NCBI RefSeq assembly: GCF_031157275.1
Contig: NZ_JAVIFW010000011.1
Coordinates: forward strand, 62,001 to 126,000
Origin: Streptomyces sp. LHD-70
GTDB taxonomy: Bacteria; Actinomycetota; Actinomycetes; Streptomycetales; Streptomycetaceae
Length of the DNA stretch: 64,000 nucleotides
Direction of reading: 5' to 3'
Shown: piece by piece, positions 1 to 8,317 of the stretch
Position numbering within the stretch: the first letter of the stretch is position 1
Layout: the number at the start of each line of letters is the position of its first letter
The notes under the pieces: generated by a model
What the model saw: only the letters and a program-made list of their open reading frames with translations
What the model was told of the DNA's origin: nothing
Databases searched by the model: none
Program-made: the position numbers and the translations under genes

Positions 1-1001
1 GGCGGGTAGTAGGTGTCCCCGCGGTGGTGGCCGCAGCCCACGTACGGTTCGAGGAGTGCCGCGGTGCGCGGTTCCACCACGTCGTCGATGTAGAGCTTGA
101 GCGGTCCGACCCGCAGCCGGTCGTCCGCGTGCCGCCGGGCCGCCGCGCCGAAGTCGTCCAGATCGGCGTCGCTCGTGCCGCGCGGGTGGAACAGGGCGGC
201 GACGAGGCGCGAGGCGAGCCGTCCCTCGCTGCGGGCGCGCTCGAAGAGGGCCAGGTCGTCGAGGGAGTTCTGCGGCTCGACCACCGTGGTGATGCCGTAG
301 CCGATCGCGTCGTCGAGGGACTTGGCGAGGCGCCGGTACTGCCGCTCGGCGGAGGCCCACGGCACCCCGAGGTCCTGGAGTGCCCGGTGGCCGTCCCGGG
401 ACAGGCCCTTGACGGCGAAGTCCTTGACGAGTCCGGTGGGTTCGCCGGTCCCGGGGTCGGTGTGGGCGGTGCCGAAGGGCAGGTCGGTACGGTCGCGGCT
501 GATGCCGAGGCGGTGCAGGGCGGCGGTGTTGAGCCAGGCGGTGTGGACGTCGTAGCTGAGGACGAAGGCGGGGGTGCTGCCGGTGACCGGGTCGAGGTCG
601 GCGGCGGTGGGGAGCCTGCCGCCGCCGAGGGCCGCGTAGTCGAAGGCCTCGCCCTCGATCCACTCCGCGTCCGGGTGGTCCCTGCGCCAGGCCAGGATCC
701 GCTCGTGCACCTCGGCGAGCGTAGCGGCCCCGGCGAGCTGGGCGCTGGCGTCGTCGGAGCCGAGGCGTACGTGGTTGTGGGCGTCGATGAAACCGGGCAG
801 CACAAGCTTGCCTGCCGCGTCCAGTACCCGGGTGCCGGGCCCGGTCCACTCCGCCGCACCCGCGTCGTCGCCGAGCCAGACGATGCGCCCGCCGCTCACG
901 GCCATGGCCTGCGCCTCGGGCAGGTCGGGGTCGACGGTGTGGATACGGGCACCGCGCACGACGAGGTCGGCGGGGGTGGCGGCGGGGTCGTGCGGGGACA
1001 T
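1..1001 (-). CDS. Amidohydrolase (YtcJ-like), 3' part cut by window edge
   Basis: Metal-dependent amidohydrolase. About 333 N-terminal residues are visible and the C-terminal part lies beyond the left edge. The N-terminus has the usual beta-sandwich lead-in (LVVRGARIHTVD) followed by GFIDAHNHV, whose HxH supplies two metal ligands. The segments that follow resemble the YtcJ/AepA branch, whose substrates are mostly unknown. The start is ATG at 1001, with AGGAG about 10 nt upstream. It lies 53 nt downstream of the NCS1-type permease gene on the same strand, so import and hydrolysis of a nitrogenous or heterocyclic compound is a reasonable inference. The substrate cannot be read from sequence. 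Confidence 0.85.
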   Translation of the reverse strand, partial: MSPHDPAATPADLVVRGARIHTVDPDLPEAQAMAVSGGRIVWLGDDAGAAEWTGPGTRVLDAAGKLVLPGFIDAHNHVRLGSDDASAQLAGAATLAEVHERILAWRRDHPDAEWIEGEAFDYAALGGGRLPTAADLDPVTGSTPAFVLSYDVHTAWLNTAALHRLGISRDRTDLPFGTAHTDPGTGEPTGLVKDFAVKGLSRDGHRALQDLGVPWASAERQYRRLAKSLDDAIGYGITTVVEPQNSLDDLALFERARSEGRLASRLVAALFHPRGTSDADLDDFGAAARRHADDRLRVGPLKLYIDDVVEPRTAALLEPYVGCGHHRGDTYYP

Positions 1002-1054
1002 GTGCTTTCAACTCCTGCTGAGGTGAGGGGTGTTGGGGTACGGAGGGGGAAGGT

Positions 1055-2513
1055 TCAGTCGGCGTTCGGCGCCGGGGCCGTGGCCGGGGCGACCGTGCGC
1101 GCGGCAAGGGCCCAGTAGACGAGGCCCGCCACCAGGGACGAGGCGAGGCTCAGGTCGGCTCCGCCGAGCGGGGCCACCAGGGGGCCGGTCCACAGCTCCG
1201 AGTCACAGGTCAGCGCGGCGAACACGATGCCGGTGAGGAGGGCGGTGACGCCTGCCGGGTGGTAGCCGCCGCGGTACCAGTACGAGCCCGCGCGTCCGGT
1301 GTGCAGCGCCGTGGTGTCGTACCGGCAGCGGCGCAGCAGCATGTCGGCGAGGAACACGCCGCCCCAGGGCGCGAACACGATGACGAGGAGGGAGAGGAAG
1401 GAGAGCAGCGCGGTGGTGAAGTCCGTGAGGAACAGCGCGTACAGGCAGCCCGCGGCGGTGACGGCGGCGCTGATCACGATGGTCTTCGCACGGCTCCAGG
1501 GGATGCCGAGGACTTGCAGGTTCAGGCTGGACGAGTAGAGCGTGATGATCGAGTTGGTGACGCAGCCGCCCAGGACCAGGGCAAGGAACAGCGGCTTGAA
1601 CCAGCCGGGCAGCAGGCTCTCCGTCCCGGCCACGGCGTCGGTCAGATCGGCCTGGGTGGCCGCGGCCGCGCCCGCCGCGCCGAGCGCCACGGACGAGGTG
1701 AAGCCGCCGAGCGCACCGGCCCAGGTGAGCGAGCGCAGCGAGGTGCGGGCGGGCAGGTAGCGGGTGTAGTCGGCGGGCATCGGCAGGTACGAGAACGGCC
1801 CGGCGAGGGCGACGACGAAGGCGAGGCTCCACCCGGCGGCGCCGGGCGCGGGCCCGCTCGCCGCGGTGTCGGTGCCGGGCAGCAGCAGGACGAGGAGCGC
1901 GGCGAAGCCGATGGCCAGGACGTACGCCATCCAGCGCTCGGCGAACTGCACGGTGGCGTGGCCCCAGAGCGCGACGGCGAAGGTCAGCGCCATGGGTGAC
2001 GACGAGGGCGAAGGCGCGGGCGGCGGTGCCGGTCCAGCCGAGGTGGGCGCAGAACGCCTCCAGGGCCAGGGCGCCGACCACGGTGTTGACGACCGTGTAC
2101 CCGATCGAGACGACCCAGTTGAGCAGCCCTGCGGGCCAGTTGCCGCGTACGCCGAAGGCGGCACGGGAGATCACGAGGGTGGCGGTGCCGGTGCGTACGC
2201 CGCTGTAGCCCGCGGCGCTGATGGCGAAGAAGGCGAGGCCGCCGACGACGATCACGCCGACGGCCTGCCAGAAGCTGAGGCCGAAGGCGACGGCGAGGGC
2301 GCCGTTGATGACGTACGTGAAAGTCAGGTTGGAGCCGAACCAGAGCCAGAACAGGTCCTTGGCGCCGCCGTGGCGCGCGGCCTCGGGGATCGGTTCGATG
2401 CCGTGCGTCTCGATCCGGAAGACCTCGTCGGCATGGCCAAGGCCCGTGTCCGGCGCGGAACGGCCGGGGTGGTCCGTACCCGCTTCCGGCGGGGTCGTCG
2501 GCAGCTGTGTCAT
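1055..2513 (-). pseudogene. NCS1-family cytosine/purine permease, frameshifted
   Basis: Membrane symporter of the nucleobase:cation symporter-1 (NCS1) family. The N-terminal frame (from ATG 2513) reads the family opening VFRIETHGIEPIP and helices through RAFALVVT. At a GGG run (1994-1996) the frame breaks, and the remaining helices (LTFAVALWGHATVQFAERW onward) continue in another frame to the stop at 1055. Removing one G from the run would restore about 485 residues, normal for the family. Either the gene is truly broken or this is a homopolymer sequencing error; both halves keep good codon bias, so the damage is recent or artefactual. It forms an operon with the amidohydrolase and faces a TetR gene across a strong palindrome. 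Confidence 0.85.
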
Positions 2514-2534
2514 CGGCTGGCCCTCTCCAAACTC

Positions 2535-2571
2535 CTTGAATGCCGTTCAAATTTTTGGAACAGCATTCAAG
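2535..2571. promoter_or_regulatory. 37-bp palindromic operator between permease and TetR genes
   Basis: Two 14-bp arms, CTTGAATGCCGTTC (2535-2548) and its inverted partner (2558-2571), match at 13 of 14 positions around a 9-nt AT-rich centre. It lies 22 nt upstream of the permease start and about 100 nt upstream of the divergent tetR start. This is the expected place for a TetR operator controlling both directions. Confidence 0.75.
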
Positions 2572-2669
2572 ATGAGGGGTGGAAGGGCCGAGGTCAAGAC
2601 CTGGAGCTGCGCAGATAGGGTCTGGAGGCAGAAGGCACGTAGTGCACGTACGGGAGGAAGGACACCGCG

Positions 2670-3272
2670 GTGACGGTGCGAGCGCGGGAGCGCGGCGGGC
2701 GGCCCTCGCGGGAGCGGATCCTGGACGAGGTCATGACGGCGGTGGCCGAACACGGCCTGGCGGAGCTGACGATGGCGTCGCTTGGCCGCCGCCTGGGCAT
2801 GAGCGGCGGCCACATCCTGTACTACTTCGGCAGCAAGGACCGGATCTTCCTGGAGGCGTTGCGCTGGAGCGAGGGCCGGCTCGCGGACGAGCGGCGCGCG
2901 CTGCTCGCCCGCCGGGTCACCGCCGACCGCAAACTCGACCAGTTCCTGGGCCTGTATCTACCGCTCGGCCCGCGCGATCCGCGGTGGACGCTGTGGATCG
3001 AGCTGTGGGCGCGCACCCCGGCCGACGAGGCGCTGCGCGAGCCGCAGGACGAACTCGACGCGGGCTGGCAGGACGACCTGGCGGCCCTGCTCGAACGCGG
3101 CGTCCGCCAGGGCCGCTTCGCACCGCACGACACGGCGGCCGCGGCCGCCCAACTCCTCGCGCTGCTCGACGGGTTGAGCACGCGCGTGGTGCTCGGCCTG
3201 CGCGGCGCCGACCGCGAGAGCGCGCTCGGGCACGCACGGGACGCGGCACGGTCACTCGTGCCGCGCGCCTGA
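2670..3272 (+). CDS. TetR-family transcriptional regulator
   Basis: DNA-binding regulator of 200 aa. The HTH occupies roughly residues 12-60 (RERILDEVMTAVAEHG ... GGHILYYFGSKDRIF), followed by the variable helical ligand-binding domain. The GTG start at 2670 is preceded by a strong GGAGGAAGGA at about 9 nt. Divergent from the permease/amidohydrolase operon and separated from it by a near-perfect palindrome, it probably controls that operon and itself. The ligand is likely the transported compound or a product of it (inference). Confidence 0.92.
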   Translation: MTVRARERGGRPSRERILDEVMTAVAEHGLAELTMASLGRRLGMSGGHILYYFGSKDRIFLEALRWSEGRLADERRALLARRVTADRKLDQFLGLYLPLGPRDPRWTLWIELWARTPADEALREPQDELDAGWQDDLAALLERGVRQGRFAPHDTAAAAAQLLALLDGLSTRVVLGLRGADRESALGHARDAARSLVPRA

Positions 3273-3307
3273 CGCCGGGCACCACGGGTGCTCCGCGTAC
3301 TCCGGGC

Positions 3308-4000
3308 TCAGTCCTCGGAGCCGTACCAGGCGGCGAACTCCTCGGAGCTGGGCCAGCGGCTGTACGTCGGCGACTGCGGCCAGCCCTCCGGGACGTCCTG
3401 CCACTCCTCCTGACGGCCGTACGGGAGCGTGTCGATCAGGGGGAAGGTGTGGCTGAGCTGCTCGACGCCGCGGCTGGTGGTGTGCCAGGTGCGGTAGACG
3501 GTGTCGCTGTCACTGTCGCGCAGGAACACGTTGAGCGCGAAGCCCCCGCCGGGAGGCGCGCCCACGTCGGTGCCGAACGGGCTGTTCGCGGTGGAGTACC
3601 AGGTCATCCGGTTGCCGACCCGGCGCTTGTACGCGAGGGCCTCGTCGATCGGGCCCTGCGTGACGATCACGAACCTCGCGTCGTAGGCGTCGAGGAACTC
3701 CTGCCGGGTGAACTGGGCGGTGAAACCGGTGCACCCCGAGCACTGCCACTTCTCTCCGGGGAACCACATGTGGTTGTAGACGATCAGCTGGGACTTCCCG
3801 TCGAAGACGTCGACGAGCCGCACCGGCCCGTGCTCCCCCTCCAGGGTGTAGTCCGGCATCTCGACCATCGGCATACGGCGCCGCTGCGCGGCGATCGCGT
3901 CGAGCTCCCGGGTCGCGGCCTTCTCCCGAACCCGCAGGTCGTCGAGGTGCCGCTGCCAGGTCTCGGCATCGACGACTTCGGGCAACGCCTTGCGGCTCAT
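3308..4000 (-). CDS. DUF899 thioredoxin-like protein
   Basis: Cytoplasmic protein of 230 aa in the DUF899 family, a thioredoxin-fold group of unknown function. Recognisable segments are PEVVDAETWQRHLDDL at the N-terminus, LIVYNHMWFPGEKWQCSGCTGF with the conserved C-x-x-C-like pair, and the C-terminal YGRQEEWQDVPEGWPQ block. I chose ATG at 4000 (MSRKALPEV) over an upstream in-frame ATG at 4033 because GGAGG precedes it and because 4033 would overlap the upstream gene. It lies 29 nt downstream of the S1-domain gene and may be cotranscribed. Confidence 0.88.
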   Translation of the reverse strand: MSRKALPEVVDAETWQRHLDDLRVREKAATRELDAIAAQRRRMPMVEMPDYTLEGEHGPVRLVDVFDGKSQLIVYNHMWFPGEKWQCSGCTGFTAQFTRQEFLDAYDARFVIVTQGPIDEALAYKRRVGNRMTWYSTANSPFGTDVGAPPGGGFALNVFLRDSDSDTVYRTWHTTSRGVEQLSHTFPLIDTLPYGRQEEWQDVPEGWPQSPTYSRWPSSEEFAAWYGSED

Positions 4001-4029
4001 GAATCCTCCAGCTTTCGCGACGTACGGTC

Positions 4030-4635
4030 TCAACGGGTAGACCGGGGGCGGGGGCGGAACTCATCGGCACTGGTACGGGATGAGGGCATCGAGAGGAACA
4101 CCCTGCGTCGGCTGTGGTCGATCGCCGCGACGACGACCGACATCCTGTCGCCGGGCCGGAGGTCCTGCGCGGGCGCGACCTCACCGGGACCCCCGTCGAC
4201 GTCCTGGTACGGCAGCAGCCCGAACACTCCGTCCCCGACCTCGACGAGCACACCGAAGGAGACCACTTTGTCGACCGTCCCGCACAGCGTCTGACCGACC
4301 GAGGTACGGAACGCGAAGGCCCGAAAAGGGTCCGGCAGAAGTGCGCGGAGAGACAGTCTGGCCTCGGCGTTGCGCTGGTCGAACTGGAGGAACGCGCAGG
4401 TGACGCGCTGCCCGACGGCGACGACGTCGCTGAGCGCTCCGAGGTGCCGCCAGGACAGTTCGGGGACCGTGATGAAGCCGACGCCGGGCAGGGTGGGGTG
4501 GCCGGGGGCGTCGTCCAGGGCGACGAACACCCCGTAGCGCTCGATCGCCGCGACCTCGCCGGTGAGGATCTCGCCGTACTGCAGGGACTCCAGGTACGCC
4601 CAGAGTTGAGGGCTCTCGGCCCGCCAGTGCACCAT
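4030..4635 (-). CDS. S1 RNA-binding domain protein (two repeats)
   Basis: Protein of about 201 aa with two S1-like OB-fold repeats. The first runs around GEILTGEVAAIERYGVFVALDD to RLSLRALLP and the second around VGQTLCGTVDKVVSFGVLVEVGDGVFGLLP to RRVFLSMPS. S1 domains bind single-stranded RNA; this short double-S1 form is common in Streptomyces but has no assigned role. ATG 4635 (MVHWRAESP) has AGGG 7 nt upstream. The ORF also extends six codons further upstream without a better ribosome site. Confidence 0.82.
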   Translation of the reverse strand: MVHWRAESPQLWAYLESLQYGEILTGEVAAIERYGVFVALDDAPGHPTLPGVGFITVPELSWRHLGALSDVVAVGQRVTCAFLQFDQRNAEARLSLRALLPDPFRAFAFRTSVGQTLCGTVDKVVSFGVLVEVGDGVFGLLPYQDVDGGPGEVAPAQDLRPGDRMSVVVAAIDHSRRRVFLSMPSSRTSADEFRPRPRSTR

Positions 4636-4681
4636 CCGGACACCCTGGCACACGGTGCCGCCCCTGAGGGCTTCGGGCGGC

Positions 4682-5020
4682 CTAGCTGTACCGCGGGTGG
4701 ATGTGGTCCAGGACCGCGCCCAGGGCGTCGTTGATGTCGTGGAGGTGGGCGGCGACCTCCGGGCGGACGGGGCGGCGGGGGTCCGTGGAGGCGTGGGCGG
4801 CCCAGTGTTCGACGATGTGGCCCATGAGGCCGCGGCGGTAGCGGGTGCGCACCATGTGGCCGACGGGCAGGCCGTACGCGTCGACGCCGTCCTTCCAGCA
4901 GACCTGGATCACGGTCTGGTGGCGCGGGTCGGCCGGTGCGGGCTCGGACGCCCGGAGAAAGAGGTGGCGGCTCTCCAGCCTCCGCAGGAGGCGTGGGGCG
5001 ACGTCGTTGAGGTCACTCAT
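4682..5020 (-). CDS. Hypothetical protein, 112 aa
   Basis: Small soluble protein rich in His, Arg and Asp (MSDLNDVAPRLLRRLESRH ... DALGAVLDHIHPRYS). I do not recognise a family. The start at 5020 has GGAGG 5 nt upstream, which is why the longer open frame is not used. It stands alone on this strand and is divergent from the TetR gene at 5310, with a palindrome between them. Confidence 0.72.
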   Translation of the reverse strand: MSDLNDVAPRLLRRLESRHLFLRASEPAPADPRHQTVIQVCWKDGVDAYGLPVGHMVRTRYRRGLMGHIVEHWAAHASTDPRRPVRPEVAAHLHDINDALGAVLDHIHPRYS

Positions 5021-5128
5021 GTCGTCCTCCGCTGTCGGCGGAACGGGTCGTCGTCGACGTGTCAGCAACAGCAACCGCTTCCAGAAGTGTGCGGCGCCCC
5101 TGGCGGGAAGCCGTAGGCACCGGCCGAC

Positions 5129-5140
5129 AACTGGCCAGTT
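5129..5140. promoter_or_regulatory. 12-bp perfect palindrome in divergent intergenic region
   Basis: AACTGGCCAGTT, a perfect dyad in the 289-bp space between the divergent genes at 5020 and 5310, flanked by a looser CCG...CGG extension. It is a candidate operator for the neighbouring TetR regulator. The rest of this spacer shows nothing else I can support. Confidence 0.4.
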
Positions 5141-5309
5141 CGGACACGGCAGTTGACCGGATTCCGTTCCGGACGCCCGTTCCTGCGCGAACCTCTCCGG
5201 AAGGGGTCCTCTAGGCTTCGGTTGCGGCGTACACCCTTGCGACGTACACCCTGTTCCGCGCCCTGCCCCGCCCCGCCCCAGCCGTGCCGACCCCGAGGAC
5301 GCCCCTTCG

Positions 5310-5900
5310 ATGAGCCCCAAGCAGAAGCGTGGACAAGCGACCGCCGAGCAGGTCCTTGACGCCGCACTGCGGATCTACGCCTCGTCGGGCGAGGCCGGCC
5401 TCACCGTGGAGGCCATCACCCGTACCAGCGGGGTGAGTTCGGGGAGCCTCTACCACCACTTCGGCAGCATGCACGGCGTCGTCCTCGCGCTCGCGGGGCG
5501 CTGGCTCGGGCGGCTGCTCGACGAGCTGGTCACGGCGCTCACGCAAGCCGCCGGGGCGCGTGCGGCCGTCGACGGGGTCGTCCACGCCTACCTCGGCTTC
5601 GTCCGCGACCACCCCGACGCCTCGCGGCTGCTGCACTCGGCCACCGTGGACCAGGACCAGATGGCGAACATCGAGACGGTCCGCGACTCCCAGGAGGCCC
5701 GCCTCTCGCCGGTCGCCGAGTGGATCGACGCCCGCGTCGCGGCCGGTGAACTGGCCGCGCTGCCCGCCCCGTTGATCGAGGCACTCGTCCTGGGCCCGGT
5801 CGTCGCGGTCGCCCGCCGCTGGCTCACGCTCGCGGACGTGGACCTGGACGCGGCCATGGCGTCCCTGCCGGACCGGATCTGGCAGTCCGTCAGGCCGTGA
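5310..5900 (+). CDS. TetR-family transcriptional regulator
   Basis: Regulator of 196 aa. The N-terminal HTH is clear (TAEQVLDAALRIYASSGEAG, then SGVSSGSLYHHFGSMHGV at about residues 12-60). The C-terminal half resembles the TetR_C domains of YfiR/AcrR-like repressors. ATG 5310 has GAGGA about 10 nt upstream. No obvious target enzyme lies beside it; the divergent 112-aa gene is the only near neighbour on the promoter side. Confidence 0.92.
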   Translation: MSPKQKRGQATAEQVLDAALRIYASSGEAGLTVEAITRTSGVSSGSLYHHFGSMHGVVLALAGRWLGRLLDELVTALTQAAGARAAVDGVVHAYLGFVRDHPDASRLLHSATVDQDQMANIETVRDSQEARLSPVAEWIDARVAAGELAALPAPLIEALVLGPVVAVARRWLTLADVDLDAAMASLPDRIWQSVRP

Positions 5901-5978
5901 CCACCGAGGCCGTCCCGCCCCGGCCTCCGCACCGGCCCCGCACCGGGCGGCCGCCGACGAGGTCCACGTCGAGGCCGA

Positions 5979-6480
5979 TCACCGTGCCCGGAGCCTCCCG
6001 CGCGCGTCCCGGAGCAGGCCGGGGGCGAGGCGCCGGTGGATGCCGGACAGCAGGGCCCAGATCACGCGTCCCGGAAGCCGGTCGAAGCGCAGGAGGGTGA
6101 CCAGGGACAGCGTCCCGTCGGTCACCCGGACGACGAGGTTGCCGGTCAGGAACCAGGAGGCCGCTTCGAGGCGGATCCAGTCGTCACCGCGCGCGCCGAT
6201 GCGCCAGCCGGCCACGGTGTCCGCCGAGCGTCCCCGGTGGAGCCGCAGCCGCGCGAGCAGCAGCACACCGGCGACGAGTCCGAGCACGGTCGCCGCGAGC
6301 CCCTGCCGGAAGGACAGGCCGAAGAGGATGGGAAGGCGCCGAGCACGCAGGTCGCGAAGGTGTTGGCGCCGCCGAAGGCGAGCCGGAACAGGTCGAGGGG
6401 GCGGGCGCTGCGGTCCGCGTCGGGTAGGCGCTCGACGCCGATCGTCTCGACCTCGGTGATGCGACGGCCGGAGGCCGGTG
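5979..6480 (-). pseudogene. Chimeric remnant: NCS1 permease N-terminus joined to a DUF2867-like C-terminus
   Basis: Reading the minus strand from about 6480, one frame gives an NCS1-like opening (ITEVETIGVERLPDADR, then LFRLAFGGANTFATCVLGAFP). A one-base loss near 6328 breaks the frame, and the next frame continues with ILFGLSFRQGLAATVLGLVAGVLLL. The sequence then changes character to DDWIRLEAASWFLTGNLVVRVTDG ... RFDRLPGRVIWALLSGIHR, which looks like the end of a DUF2867-type protein. No start with a ribosome site is visible. I read it as a deletion fusion of two unrelated genes that then picked up a frameshift. Confidence 0.5.
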
Positions 6481-6606
6481 CTTCTGAACCCAGTACTGCG
6501 TACCCCCGTCGGGCTGTTCCGGTGATGTGCGGCCGACCTGCGGCGACGGGGTACCGTAAGCCGTGGAGCGACCCAAAGTCATACTTGGCGAACCCATAAC
6601 CCTGCC

Positions 6607-6620
6607 TTATGAGCTCATAA
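6607..6620. promoter_or_regulatory. 14-bp perfect palindrome upstream of fprA
   Basis: TTATGAGCTCATAA is perfectly symmetric and AT-rich against a GC-rich background, 82 nt upstream of the fprA start and 19 nt before the iron-box-like site. It is a candidate second operator for fprA, possibly overlapping a promoter. Confidence 0.4.
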
Positions 6621-6639
6621 AGCGGACCCGCCTACCGAC

Positions 6640-6658
6640 TTAGGCTTGCCTTACTTTA
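6640..6658 (+). promoter_or_regulatory. Iron-box-like site (IdeR/DmdR type) upstream of fprA
   Basis: TTAGGCTTGCCTTACTTTA agrees at about 14 of 19 positions with the DtxR/IdeR/DmdR consensus TTAGGTTAGCCTAACCTAA, from memory of that family. It lies 44 nt upstream of the reductase start, so iron-dependent repression of fprA is likely but unproven. Confidence 0.5.
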
Positions 6659-6702
6659 GGATTCCCCTTGAGCACCAGCCATCACTCGAAGGGAACCTGA
6701 AC

Positions 6703-8067
6703 ATGCCGCGCCCTCTGCGGGTAGCCATTGTCGGAGCCGGTCCCGCCGGCATCTACGCCGCCGACGCTCTGCTGAAGTCCGCGGCGGCTGCCGACCCGGG
6801 GGTGTCCATCGACCTCTTCGAGCGCATGCCGGCCCCCTTCGGCCTGATCCGCTACGGCGTCGCCCCCGACCATCCCCGGATCAAGGGAATCGTCAACGCC
6901 CTGCACCAGGTCCTGGACAAGCCGCAGGTCCGCCTCTTCGGCAACGTCGACTACCCGAACGACATCGACCTCGACGAGCTGCGCAGCTTCTACGACGCGG
7001 TGGTCTTCTCCACCGGTGCGATGGCCGACCGCGAACTCCGCATCCCCGGCGTGGAGCTCGACGGCTCCCTCGGCGCCGCGGACTTCGCCTCCTGGTACGA
7101 CGGCCACCCGGACGTGCCGCGCGACTGGGACCTGTCCGCGGAGAAGGTCGCCGTACTCGGCGTCGGCAACGTGGCCCTCGACATCGCGCGTATCCTCGCC
7201 AAGACGGCGGAGGAGCTGCTGCCGACCGAGATACCGCCGAACGTCCACGAGGGGCTGAAGGCCAACCGCGCCAAGGAGATCCACGTCTTCGGCCGCCGCG
7301 GCCCGGCGCAGGCGAAGTTCAGCCCGATGGAGCTTCGGGAGCTGGACCACTCGCCGAACATCGAGGTCATCGTCAACCCCGAGGACATCGACTACGACGA
7401 GGGCTCGATCGCCGAGCGCCGCAAGAACAAGCAGACCGATATGGTCGCCAAGACCCTGGAGAACTGGGCGATCCGCGACGTCGGCGACCGCCCGCACAAA
7501 CTCTTCCTGCACTTCTTCGAGTCGCCGCAGGAGATCCTCGGCGAGGACGGCAAGGTCGTCGGCCTGCGCACCGAGCGCACCGAACTGGACGGCACGGGCA
7601 ACGTCAAGGGCACCGGCCAGACCACCGACTGGGACGTCCAGTCCGTCTACCGCGCCGTCGGCTACCTCTCCGACGAACTGGCCAAGCTCCCCTGGGACGT
7701 CACGTCCGGCACCGTCCCCGACGAGGGCGGCCGGGTGATCGAGGACGGCGGCACGCACATGTCGTCCACGTACGTCACCGGCTGGATCCGGCGCGGACCC
7801 GTCGGGCTGATCGGCCACACCAAGGGTGACGCCAACGAGACCGTCGCCAACCTCCTGGAGGACCACGCCGAGGGTCGGCTGCAGTCCCCGTCGGAGCCCG
7901 CCCCCGAGGCCGTCGCGGCGTTCCTCGGCGAGCGCGGCGTCCGCTACACGACGTGGGACGGCTGGTACAAGCTCGACGCCGCGGAGAAGGCGCTGGGCGA
8001 GCCGCAGGGCCGCGAGCGCGTCAAGATCGTGGAGCGCGAGGAGATGCTCGACGCGAGCGGTGCCTGA
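6703..8067 (+). CDS. fprA: FprA-type ferredoxin--NADP+ reductase
   Basis: FAD-dependent oxidoreductase of 454 aa, about the length of mycobacterial FprA (456 aa). It transfers electrons between NADPH and ferredoxin, typically feeding P450s, or for iron reduction. The N-terminus has the FAD dinucleotide fold (VAIVGAGPAGIYAADAL, residues 7-23). The adrenodoxin-reductase-like block FGLIRYGVAPDHPRIKGI follows. The NADP fold is VAVLGVGNVALDIARIL, and the C-terminal ATG-like motif is TGWIRRGPVGLIGHTKGDA. ATG 6703 has GAAGGGA 8 nt upstream. An iron-box-like site and a palindrome precede it; a 21-bp stem-loop follows. Confidence 0.92.
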   Translation: MPRPLRVAIVGAGPAGIYAADALLKSAAAADPGVSIDLFERMPAPFGLIRYGVAPDHPRIKGIVNALHQVLDKPQVRLFGNVDYPNDIDLDELRSFYDAVVFSTGAMADRELRIPGVELDGSLGAADFASWYDGHPDVPRDWDLSAEKVAVLGVGNVALDIARILAKTAEELLPTEIPPNVHEGLKANRAKEIHVFGRRGPAQAKFSPMELRELDHSPNIEVIVNPEDIDYDEGSIAERRKNKQTDMVAKTLENWAIRDVGDRPHKLFLHFFESPQEILGEDGKVVGLRTERTELDGTGNVKGTGQTTDWDVQSVYRAVGYLSDELAKLPWDVTSGTVPDEGGRVIEDGGTHMSSTYVTGWIRRGPVGLIGHTKGDANETVANLLEDHAEGRLQSPSEPAPEAVAAFLGERGVRYTTWDGWYKLDAAEKALGEPQGRERVKIVEREEMLDASGA

Positions 8068-8078
8068 TGCGTGCGCAG

Positions 8079-8103
8079 TTCGTACGTAATCCGTACGTAC
8101 GAA
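8079..8103. repeat. 10-bp inverted repeat after fprA
   Basis: TTCGTACGTA (8079-8088) and its perfect inverse (8094-8103) are separated by 5 nt. It sits between the fprA stop and the large terminator hairpin. The role is unknown; it could add to termination or bind a protein. Confidence 0.45.
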
Positions 8104-8113
8104 GGTGAGTTGA

Positions 8114-8160
8114 GCCGTGTGCCCCGGCCCGGGAGTCGTTCCCGGGCCGGGGCACACGGC
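8114..8160 (+). terminator. Strong stem-loop terminator of fprA
   Basis: A perfect 21-bp stem (8114-8134 with 8140-8160) closes a 5-nt loop, beginning GCCGTGTGCCCC and ending GGGGCACACGGC. It starts 47 nt past the fprA stop. No U-run follows, as is usual in streptomycetes. Confidence 0.85.
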
Positions 8161-8190
8161 GTTCTCGTGCGTTCTCGTGGGCGAAAAAAG

Positions 8191-8225
8191 AAGTGGCAAG
8201 GGGGCGAACCCACTCCTTGCCACTT
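8191..8225. terminator. Second stem-loop between fprA and helR
   Basis: AAGTGGCAAGG (8191-8201) pairs perfectly with CCTTGCCACTT (8215-8225) around a 13-nt loop. It may be a second terminator or part of the control region of the downstream helicase gene; it shares the GGCAAGG core with the RAE 15 nt further on. Confidence 0.5.
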
Positions 8226-8240
8226 TCAACTTATAGCGCA

Positions 8241-8267
8241 GTGGGGGCCTTGCGGCAAGGCCCCCAC
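8241..8267. promoter_or_regulatory. Rifamycin-associated element (RAE)-like palindrome
   Basis: A 12-bp stem GTGGGGGCCTTG with its perfect inverse around CGG. The core CTTGCGGCAAG flanked by G and C runs matches the rifamycin-associated element described upstream of rifamycin-inactivation and helR genes in actinomycetes (from memory of that motif). It ends 50 nt before the HelR-like start, the expected position. This makes the helicase gene likely to be induced by rifamycins. It can also fold as a hairpin, but its position before a gene argues for a regulatory role. Confidence 0.75.
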
Positions 8268-8317
8268 CATGCCTCACAATCGCTCCCCTGATGCCACGAC
8301 CTGCGGAAACGGGAGAC

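Noticed and set aside
8241..8267. Reading the RAE palindrome as a simple terminator
   Set aside because: A strong terminator already follows fprA at 8114-8160, and the CTTGCGGCAAG core and location before helR fit the regulatory element better.
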